Source: a bacterium (lineage in GTDB: Bacteria; Armatimonadota; Chthonomonadetes; Chthonomonadales; Chthonomonadaceae). From it: 63,349 nt of DNA. Shown in pieces: positions 20,410-29,890 of the stretch. The stretch is from positions 1 to 63,349 of the forward strand of contig JAJZFJ010000280.1 in NCBI GenBank assembly GCA_021805395.1. The letters are read 5' to 3'. Numbering within the stretch: position 1 is the stretch's first letter; each line of letters begins with the position of its first letter. Position numbers and translations under genes: made by a program. The notes beneath the pieces were generated by a model. It was given only the letters and a program-made list of their open reading frames with translations. It was not told the DNA's origin and made no database searches.

Positions 20410-22800
20410 ATGCACGCACACTCGTTACATGTACTGGAGTATAGCAAAGTAGTTGAACTTCTAAAAGAGCACACATCCAATGCTCTAGGGCGCGAATATG
20501 CTTCCCACTTACAGCCTGTATCAGCTCCAGAGATGGTGGTGCGCCGGCTCCAGGAAACACGGGAAGCCAGACTGTTGCGAGAAGAAGAGAATGGCATACC
20601 ACTGGGTTCTATTTACGACATCCGCGTTTTTAATGAACAGGCAAGAGTTGGTCAGCGATTGATGGGAGTAGAACTCAATCAGATACGTTATACAGTGAAC
20701 GCTGCGCGTCGTCTTCGTTCAACTCTCCAGTCTCACGCCTCAAGAACTCCACTGCTTGCGGAGATGGCCACCAATATCCCCATTCTTCCACAGTTGGAGA
20801 CACGCCTGGAAACCTGCATAAACGAAATAGGGGATGTAACCGATAGAGCCTCATCTGAACTTGCAAGGCTCCGGTCCCAGCGAAAGTCTACTCATGCTCG
20901 TCTGACAGACAGAGTTCAGGCAATTATCTCAAACGAACAGTTTAGACCATATATTCAGGATGCCGTGGTTACGTTAAGAGAGGGCAGATACTGTGTGCCA
21001 GTGAAAGCGGAGTTTGCTCGTGCATTTGGAGGCATAGTACACGATTCATCTTCTTCGGGAGCCACAGTCTTCATTGAGCCGAGTGGAACCGTGGAGATGG
21101 GAAATGAGCTGAAGCAGCTTATTGTGAAAGAGGAGCAGGAGGTGGATCGCATCCTACGTGATCTTACCAGCCTGGTTGGGAGCTGCTACGAGCCCATTAA
21201 AGAGATGCTTGCACTTTTAGGGCATCTGGACCTGATTAATGCTAAAGCCATTCTGGCTTCCGAGATGCAGGGCATAGAGCCTGAAATCAATAACAGAGGT
21301 GTTGTAAAACTTTATCATGCCCGGCATCCATTGCTGGAAGGCAATGTTGTACCTATTGACATTGAGTTGGGAGAACGATTTTCTACGCTGCTTATTACTG
21401 GACCAAATACTGGAGGCAAAACTGTCGCGCTCAAAACAGTCGGCCTTCTAACTCTTATGACTCTGGCAGGTTTACAAATCCCTGCAGGTGCAGACAGTCA
21501 GATTGCTCTATTTAATGAGGTGTGGGCAGACATTGGTGATGAGCAGGATATCAGGCAGAGCCTGTCTACTTTCAGTGCTCACATGAAGAACATTGTCTAT
21601 ATTCTCAAAAGAGTGAGCACCAACAGTCTGGTTTTGCTGGATGAAGTGGGAGCTGGCACTGATCCTGCTGAAGGTGCGGCACTTGCAAGGGCGATACTGG
21701 ATTCGCTATTGCAAAGAGGGTCAAGAGTTATAGCTACTACCCATTATGGTGAGCTGAAGGAGTATGCTTATGCTCGTCCTGGAGTAGAAAATGCATCGGT
21801 TGAATTCAATCGTGAAACACTGTCTCCTACATACCGGATACTACTTGGCGTACCTGGCTCTTCGAATGCACTTTACATTGCCGGTCGTTTGGGATTGACA
21901 CAAGATCTTATTGAAGCAGCAAGAGGTTTTCTTTCCAACCGGGATCTGGAGACTGGCGAACTCCTACAGCAAATTGAGAAATCCCGCCGAAAAGCTGCCG
22001 AAGCAGAGCGCGATGCAATGCGAGCCAAACATGCGGCAGAGAGAGCTCAGCGTGAATATGAAACCCGTGTAATGCAGATAGCGGATGTCCAGCGAAATGT
22101 TAAGCGGCAGGCACAGGAAGAGGCACAAGAGGTGCTTCGCAGAGTATCGGACAAAGCTGAAAACATCCTGAAAGAGCTACAGCGTGTGAACAAAACGGGA
22201 GTGAAGGCATCTCGGCCAAGACAAAAGCTGAACAGCCTTCGGAATGAGGCTTTTGACGCGCTAGCAGCTAATCCAGAACCAGTCCACGAGCTTTCTGCAG
22301 CAGACAAAAGCCATGTGTATCATAAGGGCGAGACAGTGAGAGTAACTAGCCTGGGAGTTGATGGCAACCTGCTAACCGAGCCAAAAGATGGTCATGTAGC
22401 CATACAGGTTGGGGCCATGCGGATAACACTACCACTAGCGCAACTCCGACCCATTCAACCATCTGAAGTGAAAGCACCTGTCTCTGTGAGCAGCTATAGG
22501 CCAGAGAAATCCTCTGGTGCCAGCAAAATAGCATTGGCTAAAGCCATGCACATCTCACCAGAGCTGATGTTAAGGGCATTAAGAGCTGAGGAAGCTCAAT
22601 CCCTGCTAGACAGATACCTGGATGATGCATACACAGCGGGACTGTCTACTGCCCGCATCATACACGGTAAAGGAACAGGTGCCCTGCGGCGTGTTGTACA
22701 CGAAATGCTGTCAACACATCCTATGGTGATGTCTTTCCATATCGCGCGCGAGGATGAGGGTGGAGATGGAGCAACGGTGGTGAAGTTCAGGGAGGAGTAG
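20410..22800 (+). CDS. mutS2: Endonuclease MutS2
   Basis: This 796-residue protein matches MutS2, which binds branched DNA or collided ribosomes and, through its Smr domain, cleaves nucleic acid. The helical core/clamp covers about residues 1-290, the Walker A motif is TGPNTGGKTVALK near residue 330, the Walker B/ABC region is SLVLLDEVGAGTDPAEGAAL near 415, and a coiled coil spans about 515-610. The C-terminal Smr domain (about 715-796) has IIHGKGTGALRRVVHEML. The length is normal for the family. The small membrane-protein gene follows after two bases, with its ribosome site inside the end of mutS2. Confidence 0.95.
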   Translation: MHAHSLHVLEYSKVVELLKEHTSNALGREYASHLQPVSAPEMVVRRLQETREARLLREEENGIPLGSIYDIRVFNEQARVGQRLMGVELNQIRYTVNAARRLRSTLQSHASRTPLLAEMATNIPILPQLETRLETCINEIGDVTDRASSELARLRSQRKSTHARLTDRVQAIISNEQFRPYIQDAVVTLREGRYCVPVKAEFARAFGGIVHDSSSSGATVFIEPSGTVEMGNELKQLIVKEEQEVDRILRDLTSLVGSCYEPIKEMLALLGHLDLINAKAILASEMQGIEPEINNRGVVKLYHARHPLLEGNVVPIDIELGERFSTLLITGPNTGGKTVALKTVGLLTLMTLAGLQIPAGADSQIALFNEVWADIGDEQDIRQSLSTFSAHMKNIVYILKRVSTNSLVLLDEVGAGTDPAEGAALARAILDSLLQRGSRVIATTHYGELKEYAYARPGVENASVEFNRETLSPTYRILLGVPGSSNALYIAGRLGLTQDLIEAARGFLSNRDLETGELLQQIEKSRRKAAEAERDAMRAKHAAERAQREYETRVMQIADVQRNVKRQAQEEAQEVLRRVSDKAENILKELQRVNKTGVKASRPRQKLNSLRNEAFDALAANPEPVHELSAADKSHVYHKGETVRVTSLGVDGNLLTEPKDGHVAIQVGAMRITLPLAQLRPIQPSEVKAPVSVSSYRPEKSSGASKIALAKAMHISPELMLRALRAEEAQSLLDRYLDDAYTAGLSTARIIHGKGTGALRRVVHEMLSTHPMVMSFHIAREDEGGDGATVVKFREE

Positions 22801-22802
22801 CT

Positions 22803-23081
22803 ATGTGGTGGTGCTTCATTGTGCTAACAGGTGTTGGGTTGGGGGCTTTCGCTGCCTGGAGCCAGGGACGGATGAGACTGTTCATGAAGACTTTAAGTGT
22901 TCCTGCCACTATGCTCATTATTCACTCAGTATTCAAGAGTTATGCACCCACAAAGATTCTGATGATATTCCTGGAAATGGTGGTACTCGCAACTTCAGGC
23001 TTCCTCGCAGACTATCTCGTTGGTCTCCGTTTAGGCAGACATGGTGTGGATGGCATGCGTCAGGATTCAGTCGGGCATTAA
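22803..23081 (+). CDS. Small hypothetical membrane protein
   Basis: This 92-residue protein has three hydrophobic stretches (residues about 3-20, 31-45, 51-72) and a basic C-terminal tail. An AGGGAGGAG ribosome site overlaps the end of mutS2 and lies six bases before the ATG, so it is very likely translated with mutS2. I recognise no family; it could be a small channel-like or accessory membrane protein. Confidence 0.7.
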   Translation: MWWCFIVLTGVGLGAFAAWSQGRMRLFMKTLSVPATMLIIHSVFKSYAPTKILMIFLEMVVLATSGFLADYLVGLRLGRHGVDGMRQDSVGH

Positions 23082-23487
23082 TTGAACAGAACGATATGCT
23101 CTCTCATGGGGACTAAATTACGCACTCTATTACTTTGAGGTTCCACGCAAAATTCACATCATTCGGAATGAAATGTTATTTGGCAAATCATATGTGTATA
23201 GGTCAACGATCCGAATTTCCATTTGATCAATAACTATTTAATTGCTTCGTATTTGTAGATCCCACCTAAAATAATTAAGACCTATCTGTCAGCCTATGAA
23301 TAGCTTATCATTAATGACAAAAATCCTATTCAATAGGTCTCCAGTCTACTCAGATTTAATCAGCTATCACAAACCTATCGACAGAAGATGAGAAGATAAG
23401 AACTATGAAAAGACATTGAACCTCCATTTTTTTGCCGACTAGAATAATCTGTAATGACATCTTATATTGCGAACAGAAACTTGGTAC
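23082..23487. other. Intergenic stretch without a recognised gene
   Basis: About 400 AT-rich bases between the mutS2 unit and the purA promoter. Short open frames on both strands lack ribosome sites and family signatures. I see no tRNA or terminator with a T tract. Confidence 0.6.
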
Positions 23488-23516
23488 TTGACGCAAATGC
23501 TTATCTGTCTTATAAT
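23488..23516 (+). promoter_or_regulatory. Consensus sigma-70 promoter for purA
   Basis: TTGACG (23488-23493) is followed by a 17-base spacer and a perfect TATAAT (23511-23516). Transcription should begin near 23523, leaving a leader of about 157 bases before the purA ATG. It is the best promoter match in the window. Confidence 0.9.
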
Positions 23517-23534
23517 AGTGATATCCGGCAAAAT

Positions 23535-23679
23535 CTGTCAGAGTGTTTACTTGCTCGACAGTCAATTAAATTGATCGCCTCCGAATCCCCTCAAACCCGG
23601 CAGAGGGAAAAGGGAGGTCTAAACCGCCCTGCGGGTATCCCGCTACAGGTTTCGACTTCCGCAGGGCATGTAGAGCGAT
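23535..23679 (+). promoter_or_regulatory. Highly structured purA 5' leader, possible cis-regulatory RNA
   Basis: The leader can fold into consecutive stems. Stem A pairs CTGTC 23535-23539 with 23557-23561, extended by GAG/CTC. Stem B pairs TCAAT 23562-23566 with 23570-23574. Stem C pairs CCTCC 23578-23582 with 23613-23617, with an inner CCCTC/GAGGG. Stem D pairs GCCCTGCGG 23626-23634 with 23659-23667. Stem D competes with a smaller hairpin, GCGGG 23631-23635 with CCCGC 23639-23643. ATCGC at 23574-23578 can also pair with GCGAT just before the ATG, closing a junction that would hide the weak ribosome site. I cannot match it to a known riboswitch class. Confidence 0.6.
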
Positions 23680-24975
23680 ATGGCAAACATAGTTGTTGTT
23701 GGCGCGCAGTGGGGAGATGAGGCTAAAGGCAAAATAGTAGACTATCTTGCACACGACGCCCAGATGGTAGTACGTTACAGCGGTGGAAACAATGCAGGAC
23801 ATTCAGTTATTGTAGGAGATCAAACGTACAAGTTCCATCTTGTTCCTGCTGGCATTCTTCATCCACACCTCACTTGCGTTATTTCAGATGGCGTTGTCGC
23901 TGATCCATTTGTGCTGGAATCGGAGTTGCGAGGGCTGCTGGATAGAGGCATTTCTCTAAAAAATCTCAAAATCTCTGGATCATGTCATGTCATCATGCCA
24001 TACCATGTTATTCAGGATCAACTGGAAGAAGAAGCCAGAGGATCCTCCAAAATAGGAACCACTGGCAGAGGTGTTGGTCCAGCCTATGCTGATAAAGCTG
24101 CTCGTTCTGGAATTCGAATGAGCGAGTTTGTTGACCCGGAGCGGTTTGAAAAAAGATTAAATGAGATTGTTCAGTTCAAAAACAGGCTCTTTCAGGGAGC
24201 ATATAATGTAGAGCCGGTATCGGTAGAATCCATACTTGAAAAGGGCAAAGAGTGCGCTCTCTTCCTGAAGCAGTTTGTTGCAGATACACCACATATAATT
24301 TACAATGCAGCTAAGCAGGGTGGTGTCATCTTCGAAGGTGCACAGGGTACACTTCTGGACCTGGATCTGGGAACGTATCCATACGTTACCTCTTCACACC
24401 CAATTGCCGGAGGGGCATGCCTAGGGACTGGTGTTGGTCCCACACTTATCGGTGGTGTTATTGGAGTTGCAAAGAGTTATACAACGCGTGTTGGTGCAGG
24501 AGCCTTCCCAACTGAGCTCCTTGATGATATTGGTGACCACATCCGCGAAAAAGGGCATGAATATGGTACAACCACCGGACGACCAAGAAGATGTGGATGG
24601 TTGGACACTGTTGTTCTTAGGTATTCCGCTCAAATAAACGGACTAACCTGTCTGGCTTTAGGTCATGTAGATGTATTGACGGATCTGCCAGAAATAAAAA
24701 TATGCACTGCTTACAAGGACAGTCAGGGAAATAGAATAGAGGAGATGCCTTCTGACCTGGCAACCCGAGAAGATCTAACGCCGATCTATGAGGTTTTTCC
24801 AGGCTGGAATGATGATGTTGCCGAATGCAAATGCTGGGACGATCTGCCTGAGGCTGCAAGGAATTTTGTAAACAGAATAGAAGAATTAGTGAATGTCCCG
24901 ATATGTTCTATTTCGGTAGGTTCTGCCCGGCATCAGACCATGATTATTAATCACAAGCTTCTAAAAGGTGAATAG
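23680..24975 (+). CDS. purA: Adenylosuccinate synthetase
   Basis: This 431-residue cytoplasmic enzyme joins IMP and aspartate with GTP, the first committed step from IMP to AMP. Signatures are present: VVVGAQWGDEAKGKIVDYLA at the N-terminus, the GNNAGHSV loop, GRGVGPAYADKAAR, GAQGTLLDLDLGTYPYVTSS and TTGRPRRCGWLD. The length matches the family. It has its own strong promoter and a long folded leader, and the ribosome site is weak (GAG four bases from the ATG), which suggests control at the leader. Confidence 0.97.
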   Translation: MANIVVVGAQWGDEAKGKIVDYLAHDAQMVVRYSGGNNAGHSVIVGDQTYKFHLVPAGILHPHLTCVISDGVVADPFVLESELRGLLDRGISLKNLKISGSCHVIMPYHVIQDQLEEEARGSSKIGTTGRGVGPAYADKAARSGIRMSEFVDPERFEKRLNEIVQFKNRLFQGAYNVEPVSVESILEKGKECALFLKQFVADTPHIIYNAAKQGGVIFEGAQGTLLDLDLGTYPYVTSSHPIAGGACLGTGVGPTLIGGVIGVAKSYTTRVGAGAFPTELLDDIGDHIREKGHEYGTTTGRPRRCGWLDTVVLRYSAQINGLTCLALGHVDVLTDLPEIKICTAYKDSQGNRIEEMPSDLATREDLTPIYEVFPGWNDDVAECKCWDDLPEAARNFVNRIEELVNVPICSISVGSARHQTMIINHKLLKGE

Positions 24976-25125
24976 TTTGCATTAAATAACTAAAAGTACT
25001 CCATTTTACAAAATGTGAACGTTGAAGACGGTTGATGTGCTTTATGCGTAAAGAAATCTACCTGATAGTTCTCAGATTGTCTGACGGTACTTTTTCACCA
25101 AAAGAAAACGGGAGAAGATACATCG

Positions 25126-25833
25126 TTGTTCGTGCTTCTCAAAGAAGATATACGAAATGTAATGGCAAAGGATCCTGCTGCAAGGTCGGTAATGGATGTA
25201 CTTACATATCCAGGCTTACATGCGATAATATTTCATCGTATTGCCCATCGATTGTGGAACAGAAAACGATACTTCCTAGCCAGAGCAATTTCACAGCTAA
25301 GCAGGTTCTTAACACACATTGAAATCCACCCTGGTGCTACAATAGGCAGGAGATGCTTTATTGACCATGGGGATGGAGTTGTGATTGGTGAAACGGCAGT
25401 CGTTGGGGACGACGTATTAATGTATCATCAGGTTACGCTTGGTGGTACAACTCTCTCTAAGGGTAAAAGACATCCTACCATTGGAAACGGCGTAATGATA
25501 GGTATGGGAGCCGCAATACTCGGTCCAATATCTGTGGGTGATCGCTGCAGAATTGGATCGAATGCTGTAGTAAACAAAGACATTCCATCGGATTGTACGG
25601 TTGTTGGTATACCGGGCAGAATTGTGAAACGGAACGGAGAATCTGTAACAACACAAATTGTTATGGACAATGATATCAATAGAGTGGATCCTCAGGACAA
25701 CACAATCCGAGAGATGCGGCAGAGGATAGAGATGCTGGAACAGCATAATGAAAAACTGGAAGAGTTGATTCAGCGGATTGAAGAGCATGAACGACATCCT
25801 CATTGCTGGTCAGTTAGTATTGAAGAGTCCTAA
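25126..25833 (+). CDS. cysE: Serine O-acetyltransferase
   Basis: This 235-residue enzyme makes O-acetylserine from serine and acetyl-CoA for cysteine synthesis. The left-handed beta-helix repeats include [40 protein letters not shown] and the C-terminal [19 protein letters not shown]. It is of the short (EpsC-like) type with a C-terminal charged coiled-coil tail (about residues 195-230). The frame opens at TTG 25126, with GGAG 11 bases before; GTG at 25132 is an alternative start. The VanW gene follows 30 bases later. Confidence 0.93.
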   Translation: MFVLLKEDIRNVMAKDPAARSVMDVLTYPGLHAIIFHRIAHRLWNRKRYFLARAISQLSRFLTHIEIHPGATIGRRCFIDHGDGVVIGETAVVGDDVLMYHQVTLGGTTLSKGKRHPTIGNGVMIGMGAAILGPISVGDRCRIGSNAVVNKDIPSDCTVVGIPGRIVKRNGESVTTQIVMDNDINRVDPQDNTIREMRQRIEMLEQHNEKLEELIQRIEEHERHPHCWSVSIEES

Positions 25834-25863
25834 CTATTGTCGAACATACATGGACCTACATAA

Positions 25864-27300
25864 ATGAAAAAAATGTTGAGAAGCAGAGTATTAGCTTTTA
25901 TCACTATCCCTATTGTAATCGGCGTTGTAGTTATCAGTGAATTTATCCATGCACTGGATGATCAAGGAAAAGTTGCATCTGGAGTAATGTTAGGTCAAAC
26001 TCAGGTTGGAGGTCTCACTGCTGTTCAATTACAGGACGTAGTGAACACCCTGGCTCTTAAATTAGAGCATCAGCCAGTAGTACTGCTTGATATCTCCAAC
26101 AAACTTCATCACCGCAGCTGGGCAACAGATGCTCAGCATATGGGGCTGGGAATTGATGTCACAGGTACGGTCAACAAATTAATGCAGGCTGGCCAAAACG
26201 GTTTGATTGGTACAGTAGTTAATCAGATATCTGCTCCAAAACCCATAGTCATAGAGCCAGTTCCAGAAATCAATACAGAGCGATTGAGTCATGAACTACG
26301 TTTAGTATCAAAAACCTTCGATATACCTGCTGTTAACGCAAAGATACTGATGTTAAAGAGTGGTGGATTTGGCATACAGCATGGTTCAAACGGCAGCGTT
26401 GTGAACCAGAGTGAAGCAATAACTGAAATCCAGACACAATGGAACAGTTTTATCAGCAATACTGTAACTCAGCCAGATTCTTCCACGGCATCCAATGGCA
26501 GCTCAGCCCCTCTACAACCCATTGATATTACGCTTCCTTTCATGATTTCACAGCCTGCCATAAACGACTCAACATTAAGAACAATTAACGGAGAACTTAG
26601 CAGCTATACGAGTTATTACCGAGTTGGATTGAGAGGTGATAATATCAGTGTTGCAGCGAGTCATATCAACGGGATGATTCTTATGCCTGGTCAGACCTTT
26701 TCTTACAACAACGTTGTTGGACCAAGAACAACAGAAGATGGGTTCAAACCAGCACCTGTTATAATAGACGGCCAATTGAAGCCTGGAATTGGCGGCGGTG
26801 TCTGTCAAGTATCCAGCACTCTGTATAACGCCGCACTTTTGGCAAATATGAAGATCGTAGAGCGAGTCCACCATGGATTTCCAGTGGAATATCTTCACCC
26901 CGGTAGAGATGCAACTGTTGCCTATGGAGCCATAGATTTCCAGTTTCAAAACAGTTCAAAGTATCCGATTCTATTGCGAGCCATTGCTAAAAACGGAGTG
27001 ATGCAATTTATAATCTTTGGACACAAAATTCCAGGTGAAGTAGTAAAACTGGTGCGTGGATATATCAAATATGGAGATATACCCACTCAGATAATTAAAG
27101 ACCCTGAATTACCAAAAGGTGATAGAGTAATAGAAAAGGCCGGACATCCTGACATTAAGGCACTCTGGTATCGGACAGTTACTTTGGATGGTAAAGTGAT
27201 TAAGAACCAGCCTATTCTTACTCATTATGATGCATTTCCGACTATCGTTGACGTGGGTACCAGAGGATCAGCCATCTCTCATACCTCAGCGCAGCAATAA
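25864..27300 (+). CDS. VanW family protein (YoaR-like), membrane-anchored
   Basis: This 478-residue protein has an N-terminal transmembrane segment (residues about 9-28) and an extracytoplasmic remainder. Residues about 35-250 resemble the peptidoglycan-binding-type repeats found before VanW domains. The VanW domain spans about 260-400, with LMPGQTFSYNNVVGPRT, GGGVCQVSSTLYNAALLA and VHHGFPVEYLHPGRDATVAY. The biochemical role of VanW is not established; relatives are linked to cell-wall processes. The rsmI start lies seven bases past its stop, so the two are probably co-transcribed. Confidence 0.88.
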   Translation: MKKMLRSRVLAFITIPIVIGVVVISEFIHALDDQGKVASGVMLGQTQVGGLTAVQLQDVVNTLALKLEHQPVVLLDISNKLHHRSWATDAQHMGLGIDVTGTVNKLMQAGQNGLIGTVVNQISAPKPIVIEPVPEINTERLSHELRLVSKTFDIPAVNAKILMLKSGGFGIQHGSNGSVVNQSEAITEIQTQWNSFISNTVTQPDSSTASNGSSAPLQPIDITLPFMISQPAINDSTLRTINGELSSYTSYYRVGLRGDNISVAASHINGMILMPGQTFSYNNVVGPRTTEDGFKPAPVIIDGQLKPGIGGGVCQVSSTLYNAALLANMKIVERVHHGFPVEYLHPGRDATVAYGAIDFQFQNSSKYPILLRAIAKNGVMQFIIFGHKIPGEVVKLVRGYIKYGDIPTQIIKDPELPKGDRVIEKAGHPDIKALWYRTVTLDGKVIKNQPILTHYDAFPTIVDVGTRGSAISHTSAQQ

Positions 27301-27307
27301 CTGGAGA

Positions 27308-28009
27308 ATGCTCACACTTGTCGCCACTCCTATAGGAAATTTACAGGATATCACACTACGTTCTCTCGAAGCTCTTAGAGATGCGGATGTGATTGCATGT
27401 GAGGATACTCGAACAACTAGAGTACTTTTACAAAAGCACAATATTACTGGTCGTCTGGTGTCGTTCCATGCCTACAATGAATCTAATTCAGCTAATGGAT
27501 TAGTGCAGCTAATGTTGGCTGGACAGTCAGTCGCCTTAGTAACTGATGCTGGCACCCCGGGGATTGCAGATCCTGGATACAGTTTGTTAAAACTGGCACT
27601 GGCAAATGGAATCGAGTGCACCATGACTCCGGGGCCGTGCGCCCTGGTGATGGCACTTGCCTTGTCGGGCCTTCCCTCCCATAGTTTTACATTTCGCGGA
27701 TTTCCTCCTCGCAAATCCGCTGCCAGAAAAAAATTCTTTGCAGTCGACCAGCATTCAGAACATACACTTATTTTTTATGAAAGCCCACACAGAATTATAA
27801 AATCAATCCAGGATGCATTTGAGATATATGGTGACAGAGATGCAGCTATAGGCAATGACCTTACTAAAAAATTCGAAAAAATTGAGCGGGGAAGTCTCAG
27901 TAATTTAACGTCATTAATTGCTTCAAAATCTCCAAAGGGAGAATATGTTCTCCTGATTGCCGGGAATTCTGGTAATTTTCTTCCAGCGGATGAAGCAGTT
28001 ATCGAATGA
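27308..28009 (+). CDS. rsmI: 16S rRNA (cytidine-1402-2'-O)-methyltransferase
   Basis: RsmI methylates C1402 of 16S rRNA in the decoding centre using S-adenosylmethionine. The start at 27308 gives MLTLVATPIGNLQDITLRSL, the family's typical N-terminus, rather than the longer frame that overlaps the VanW gene. Other motifs are CEDTRTTRVLL, LVTDAGTPGIADPG and GPCALVMALALSGLP. The protein has 233 residues and lacks the last 45-50 residues seen in the E. coli enzyme, although the catalytic tetrapyrrole-methylase fold is complete. A GGAG lies very close to the ATG, so initiation may be weak or coupled to the VanW gene. Confidence 0.92.
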   Translation: MLTLVATPIGNLQDITLRSLEALRDADVIACEDTRTTRVLLQKHNITGRLVSFHAYNESNSANGLVQLMLAGQSVALVTDAGTPGIADPGYSLLKLALANGIECTMTPGPCALVMALALSGLPSHSFTFRGFPPRKSAARKKFFAVDQHSEHTLIFYESPHRIIKSIQDAFEIYGDRDAAIGNDLTKKFEKIERGSLSNLTSLIASKSPKGEYVLLIAGNSGNFLPADEAVIE

Positions 28010-28244
28010 AAAATGATTATATGTTACTAAGTAACCTCGAATAGTACTCTGAATATATTTGATTAACATTTTTTGTTCATACAAATAACAGAATATTCAA
28101 AACTATTTCTAAGCTTATCTTCAGCACTTATTTTATACTAAATGATTTTTATTGTATTTTATATTTCGCCTTATGTATAGTCTATATCTTTGATTCTTGA
28201 AAACCGACAATACCTTAAAGAGAAAGAAGATCTACATTTAATTT

Positions 28245-28261
28245 AAGGAGGTACAATGTAA
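28245..28261 (+). promoter_or_regulatory. Start-stop element (Shine-Dalgarno plus ATG-TAA)
   Basis: A perfect AAGGAGG (28245-28251) is followed four bases later by ATG directly joined to TAA (28256-28261). The real start of the nuclease gene lies 23 bases further with its own weaker AGAGG site. The better ribosome site therefore serves a minimal open frame of one codon. Confidence 0.55.
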
Positions 28262-28283
28262 CTCAAAATGCGAAGAGGTAACT

Positions 28284-29174
28284 ATGGCTGGCATAAGTGA
28301 TCCTATAATTAAATCGATGGTTTCGGCATCTCCAGCAGGTTTGCTTCAAATGTTAAACAAACCGGGAAGCACAGCTGTTCTCATGCCAACCGAAATTAAC
28401 CAGACTTCCAGACGTGGTGATGTACTTCTCAAAATAGAAGATCTCAATTATTTTATCCATTGTGAATTCCAGGCTACAAGTGATCCTGAAATGGATTTTC
28501 GCATCCATGACTACAACTTCGGCTATGGTAGAGACTACTATCCTTCGCGAGTAGAAAGTGTTCTCATTCTTCTCACTCCTAAAGCTGATAACAAAAGCAT
28601 AAAAGGTATCTCTGTAATAGGAAACTGTTATCACAGTTATGATATACTCAGAGTGTGGGAACACTCTGTTGAAGATGGATTAAATCTGCCACTATCACTA
28701 CTTCCTTTAGCACCACTATTTGGCAAAGGTACAAAAGATTTACGACGTATAATAAAGAGGATGAAGGAGCGTATTGAAACCGAAGCAACTCCAGATGAGC
28801 AAGAGGAGTTGTGGACACACACATTATTTATATTAGGGCTTAAAGTTAGCAAAAATACAGCTAAATCACTATTGAAAGGGATAAGAGGAATGGAAGAATC
28901 AGCAACATATATGGAAGTTCGCAATGAAGGGCGAGAGATAGGTAGGCAGGAGGGGTTACAGGAAGGATTACAGGAAGGATTACAGGAAGGGCGTCAGGAA
29001 GGTATCCATCTTTTTGTGCGTTCAATGAAACGACATTTCAAAGCTGACATACCTGAAAGTATTGAAACCCAAATCAGGTCACTTTCCATGGATGCGTTGA
29101 GCGTTCTGGCAGATGTATGGGGTGAAATGAACTCACTGGATGAACTTCAGACCTGGCTTGCTGCTAACAGATAA
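28284..29174 (+). CDS. Rpn/PD-(D/E)XK family recombination-promoting nuclease-like protein
   Basis: This 296-residue protein resembles the Rpn (transposase_31-like) PD-(D/E)XK nuclease group. The core is about residues 35-110 with RRGDVLLKIEDLNYFIHCEF followed by Q, giving the Asp and the Glu-x-Gln of the active site. The C-terminal part has a short Gly/Glu-rich repeat tract (E-G-L-Q units) before a helical end, as is common in this family. Such proteins cut DNA and promote recombination in E. coli; some are mobile-element linked. It stands alone between two gene-poor stretches, and its start is preceded by a start-stop element. Confidence 0.75.
   Translation: MAGISDPIIKSMVSASPAGLLQMLNKPGSTAVLMPTEINQTSRRGDVLLKIEDLNYFIHCEFQATSDPEMDFRIHDYNFGYGRDYYPSRVESVLILLTPKADNKSIKGISVIGNCYHSYDILRVWEHSVEDGLNLPLSLLPLAPLFGKGTKDLRRIIKRMKERIETEATPDEQEELWTHTLFILGLKVSKNTAKSLLKGIRGMEESATYMEVRNEGREIGRQEGLQEGLQEGLQEGRQEGIHLFVRSMKRHFKADIPESIETQIRSLSMDALSVLADVWGEMNSLDELQTWLAANR
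28950..28997 (+). repeat. 12-bp in-frame tandem repeat in the nuclease gene
   Basis: Four units of GAAGGATTACAG or close variants encode Glu-Gly-Leu-Gln (the last Glu-Gly-Arg-Gln). The two central units are identical. The period is a multiple of three, so copy-number change would keep the frame. Confidence 0.9.
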
Positions 29175-29890
29175 TCTCGCTTTAGTACATGCAGTAACAC
29201 AGTAATAAGTAACTCGTCCGGAAAGCATGATCTACCACACCCAACTAATGGCACGTCATAGATTCCTCAACGTGAAATTGTCTCCCTGCGTTAGCTGATA
29301 GTGGTGTCATATAATACCTGACACAACGGGATCCAATGAACCACGACTTGGACTTATGCCATTTTAAATAGAACATGATGAAGAAATACATAAAATGAGC
29401 TCTTTCAGAGACTGGAAGTGTCAAGATTTAAGAGCTTGCGCATCGCTGAAATCATGTAGTCCTTTTTGATTACACGGCTCCCAATTTTTCTATTTCACCA
29501 TGGTATAGGTAATCCAACACTCCCAAAGCTCATTGTACTCAATCTACTAGCTGGCAGATGGTTTGATGGCTTGTATGTTAAACAGACCATGAGTCTTTTT
29601 CTAATTTCCATAGAGTAGTAGAATCACCCTCCATTACAAGGAATCCTGCATTTCCCCAGCACGTAATTCATCCTACACAGGAATACGGATGCTGCATTGT
29701 ATTAGGACTTAATTCTCAACGCTGAATTCAGTTTGACAATAGTTAGAGCCATTTTGCTTTAAGGTTAAATGTATTTCCGCTGTTTTGTGATTTACCTGAA
29801 GGACATTTACTCTTCGTCGGTGAAATAGAAAAATGAATATATTCTTTCAGGGTGAACTTCCCTAGTACACAATCATACATGAGGTGAGAA
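29175..29890. other. Gene-poor stretch before the CAZyme operon
   Basis: About 700 bases with no supported gene. A TTGACA at 29733-29738 with a poor -10 (CTTTAA, 18-base spacer) might be the operon promoter. GAGGTGAGAA before the GH3 ATG is a good ribosome site. The minus-strand frame here has no start context and overlaps the GH3 gene. Confidence 0.5.

Noticed and set aside
22805-23116. 103-residue frame overlapping the small membrane protein
   Set aside because: The frame at 22803 has the correct ribosome spacing and hydrophobic pattern; this one is its shadow.
23645-23672. tmRNA-like or tRNA-like words (GGTTTCGAC, GCATGTAG) in the purA leader
   Set aside because: The pieces are too short and too close together; no acceptor/T-arm arrangement or tag frame exists.
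23454-23720. 88-residue plus-strand frame over the purA promoter and leader
   Set aside because: It begins upstream of the promoter and overlaps purA in another frame; composition follows the stem-loops, not a protein.
28950-28997. CRISPR-like short repeat
   Set aside because: The 12-bp units are contiguous, in frame and inside a coding region; no spacers.
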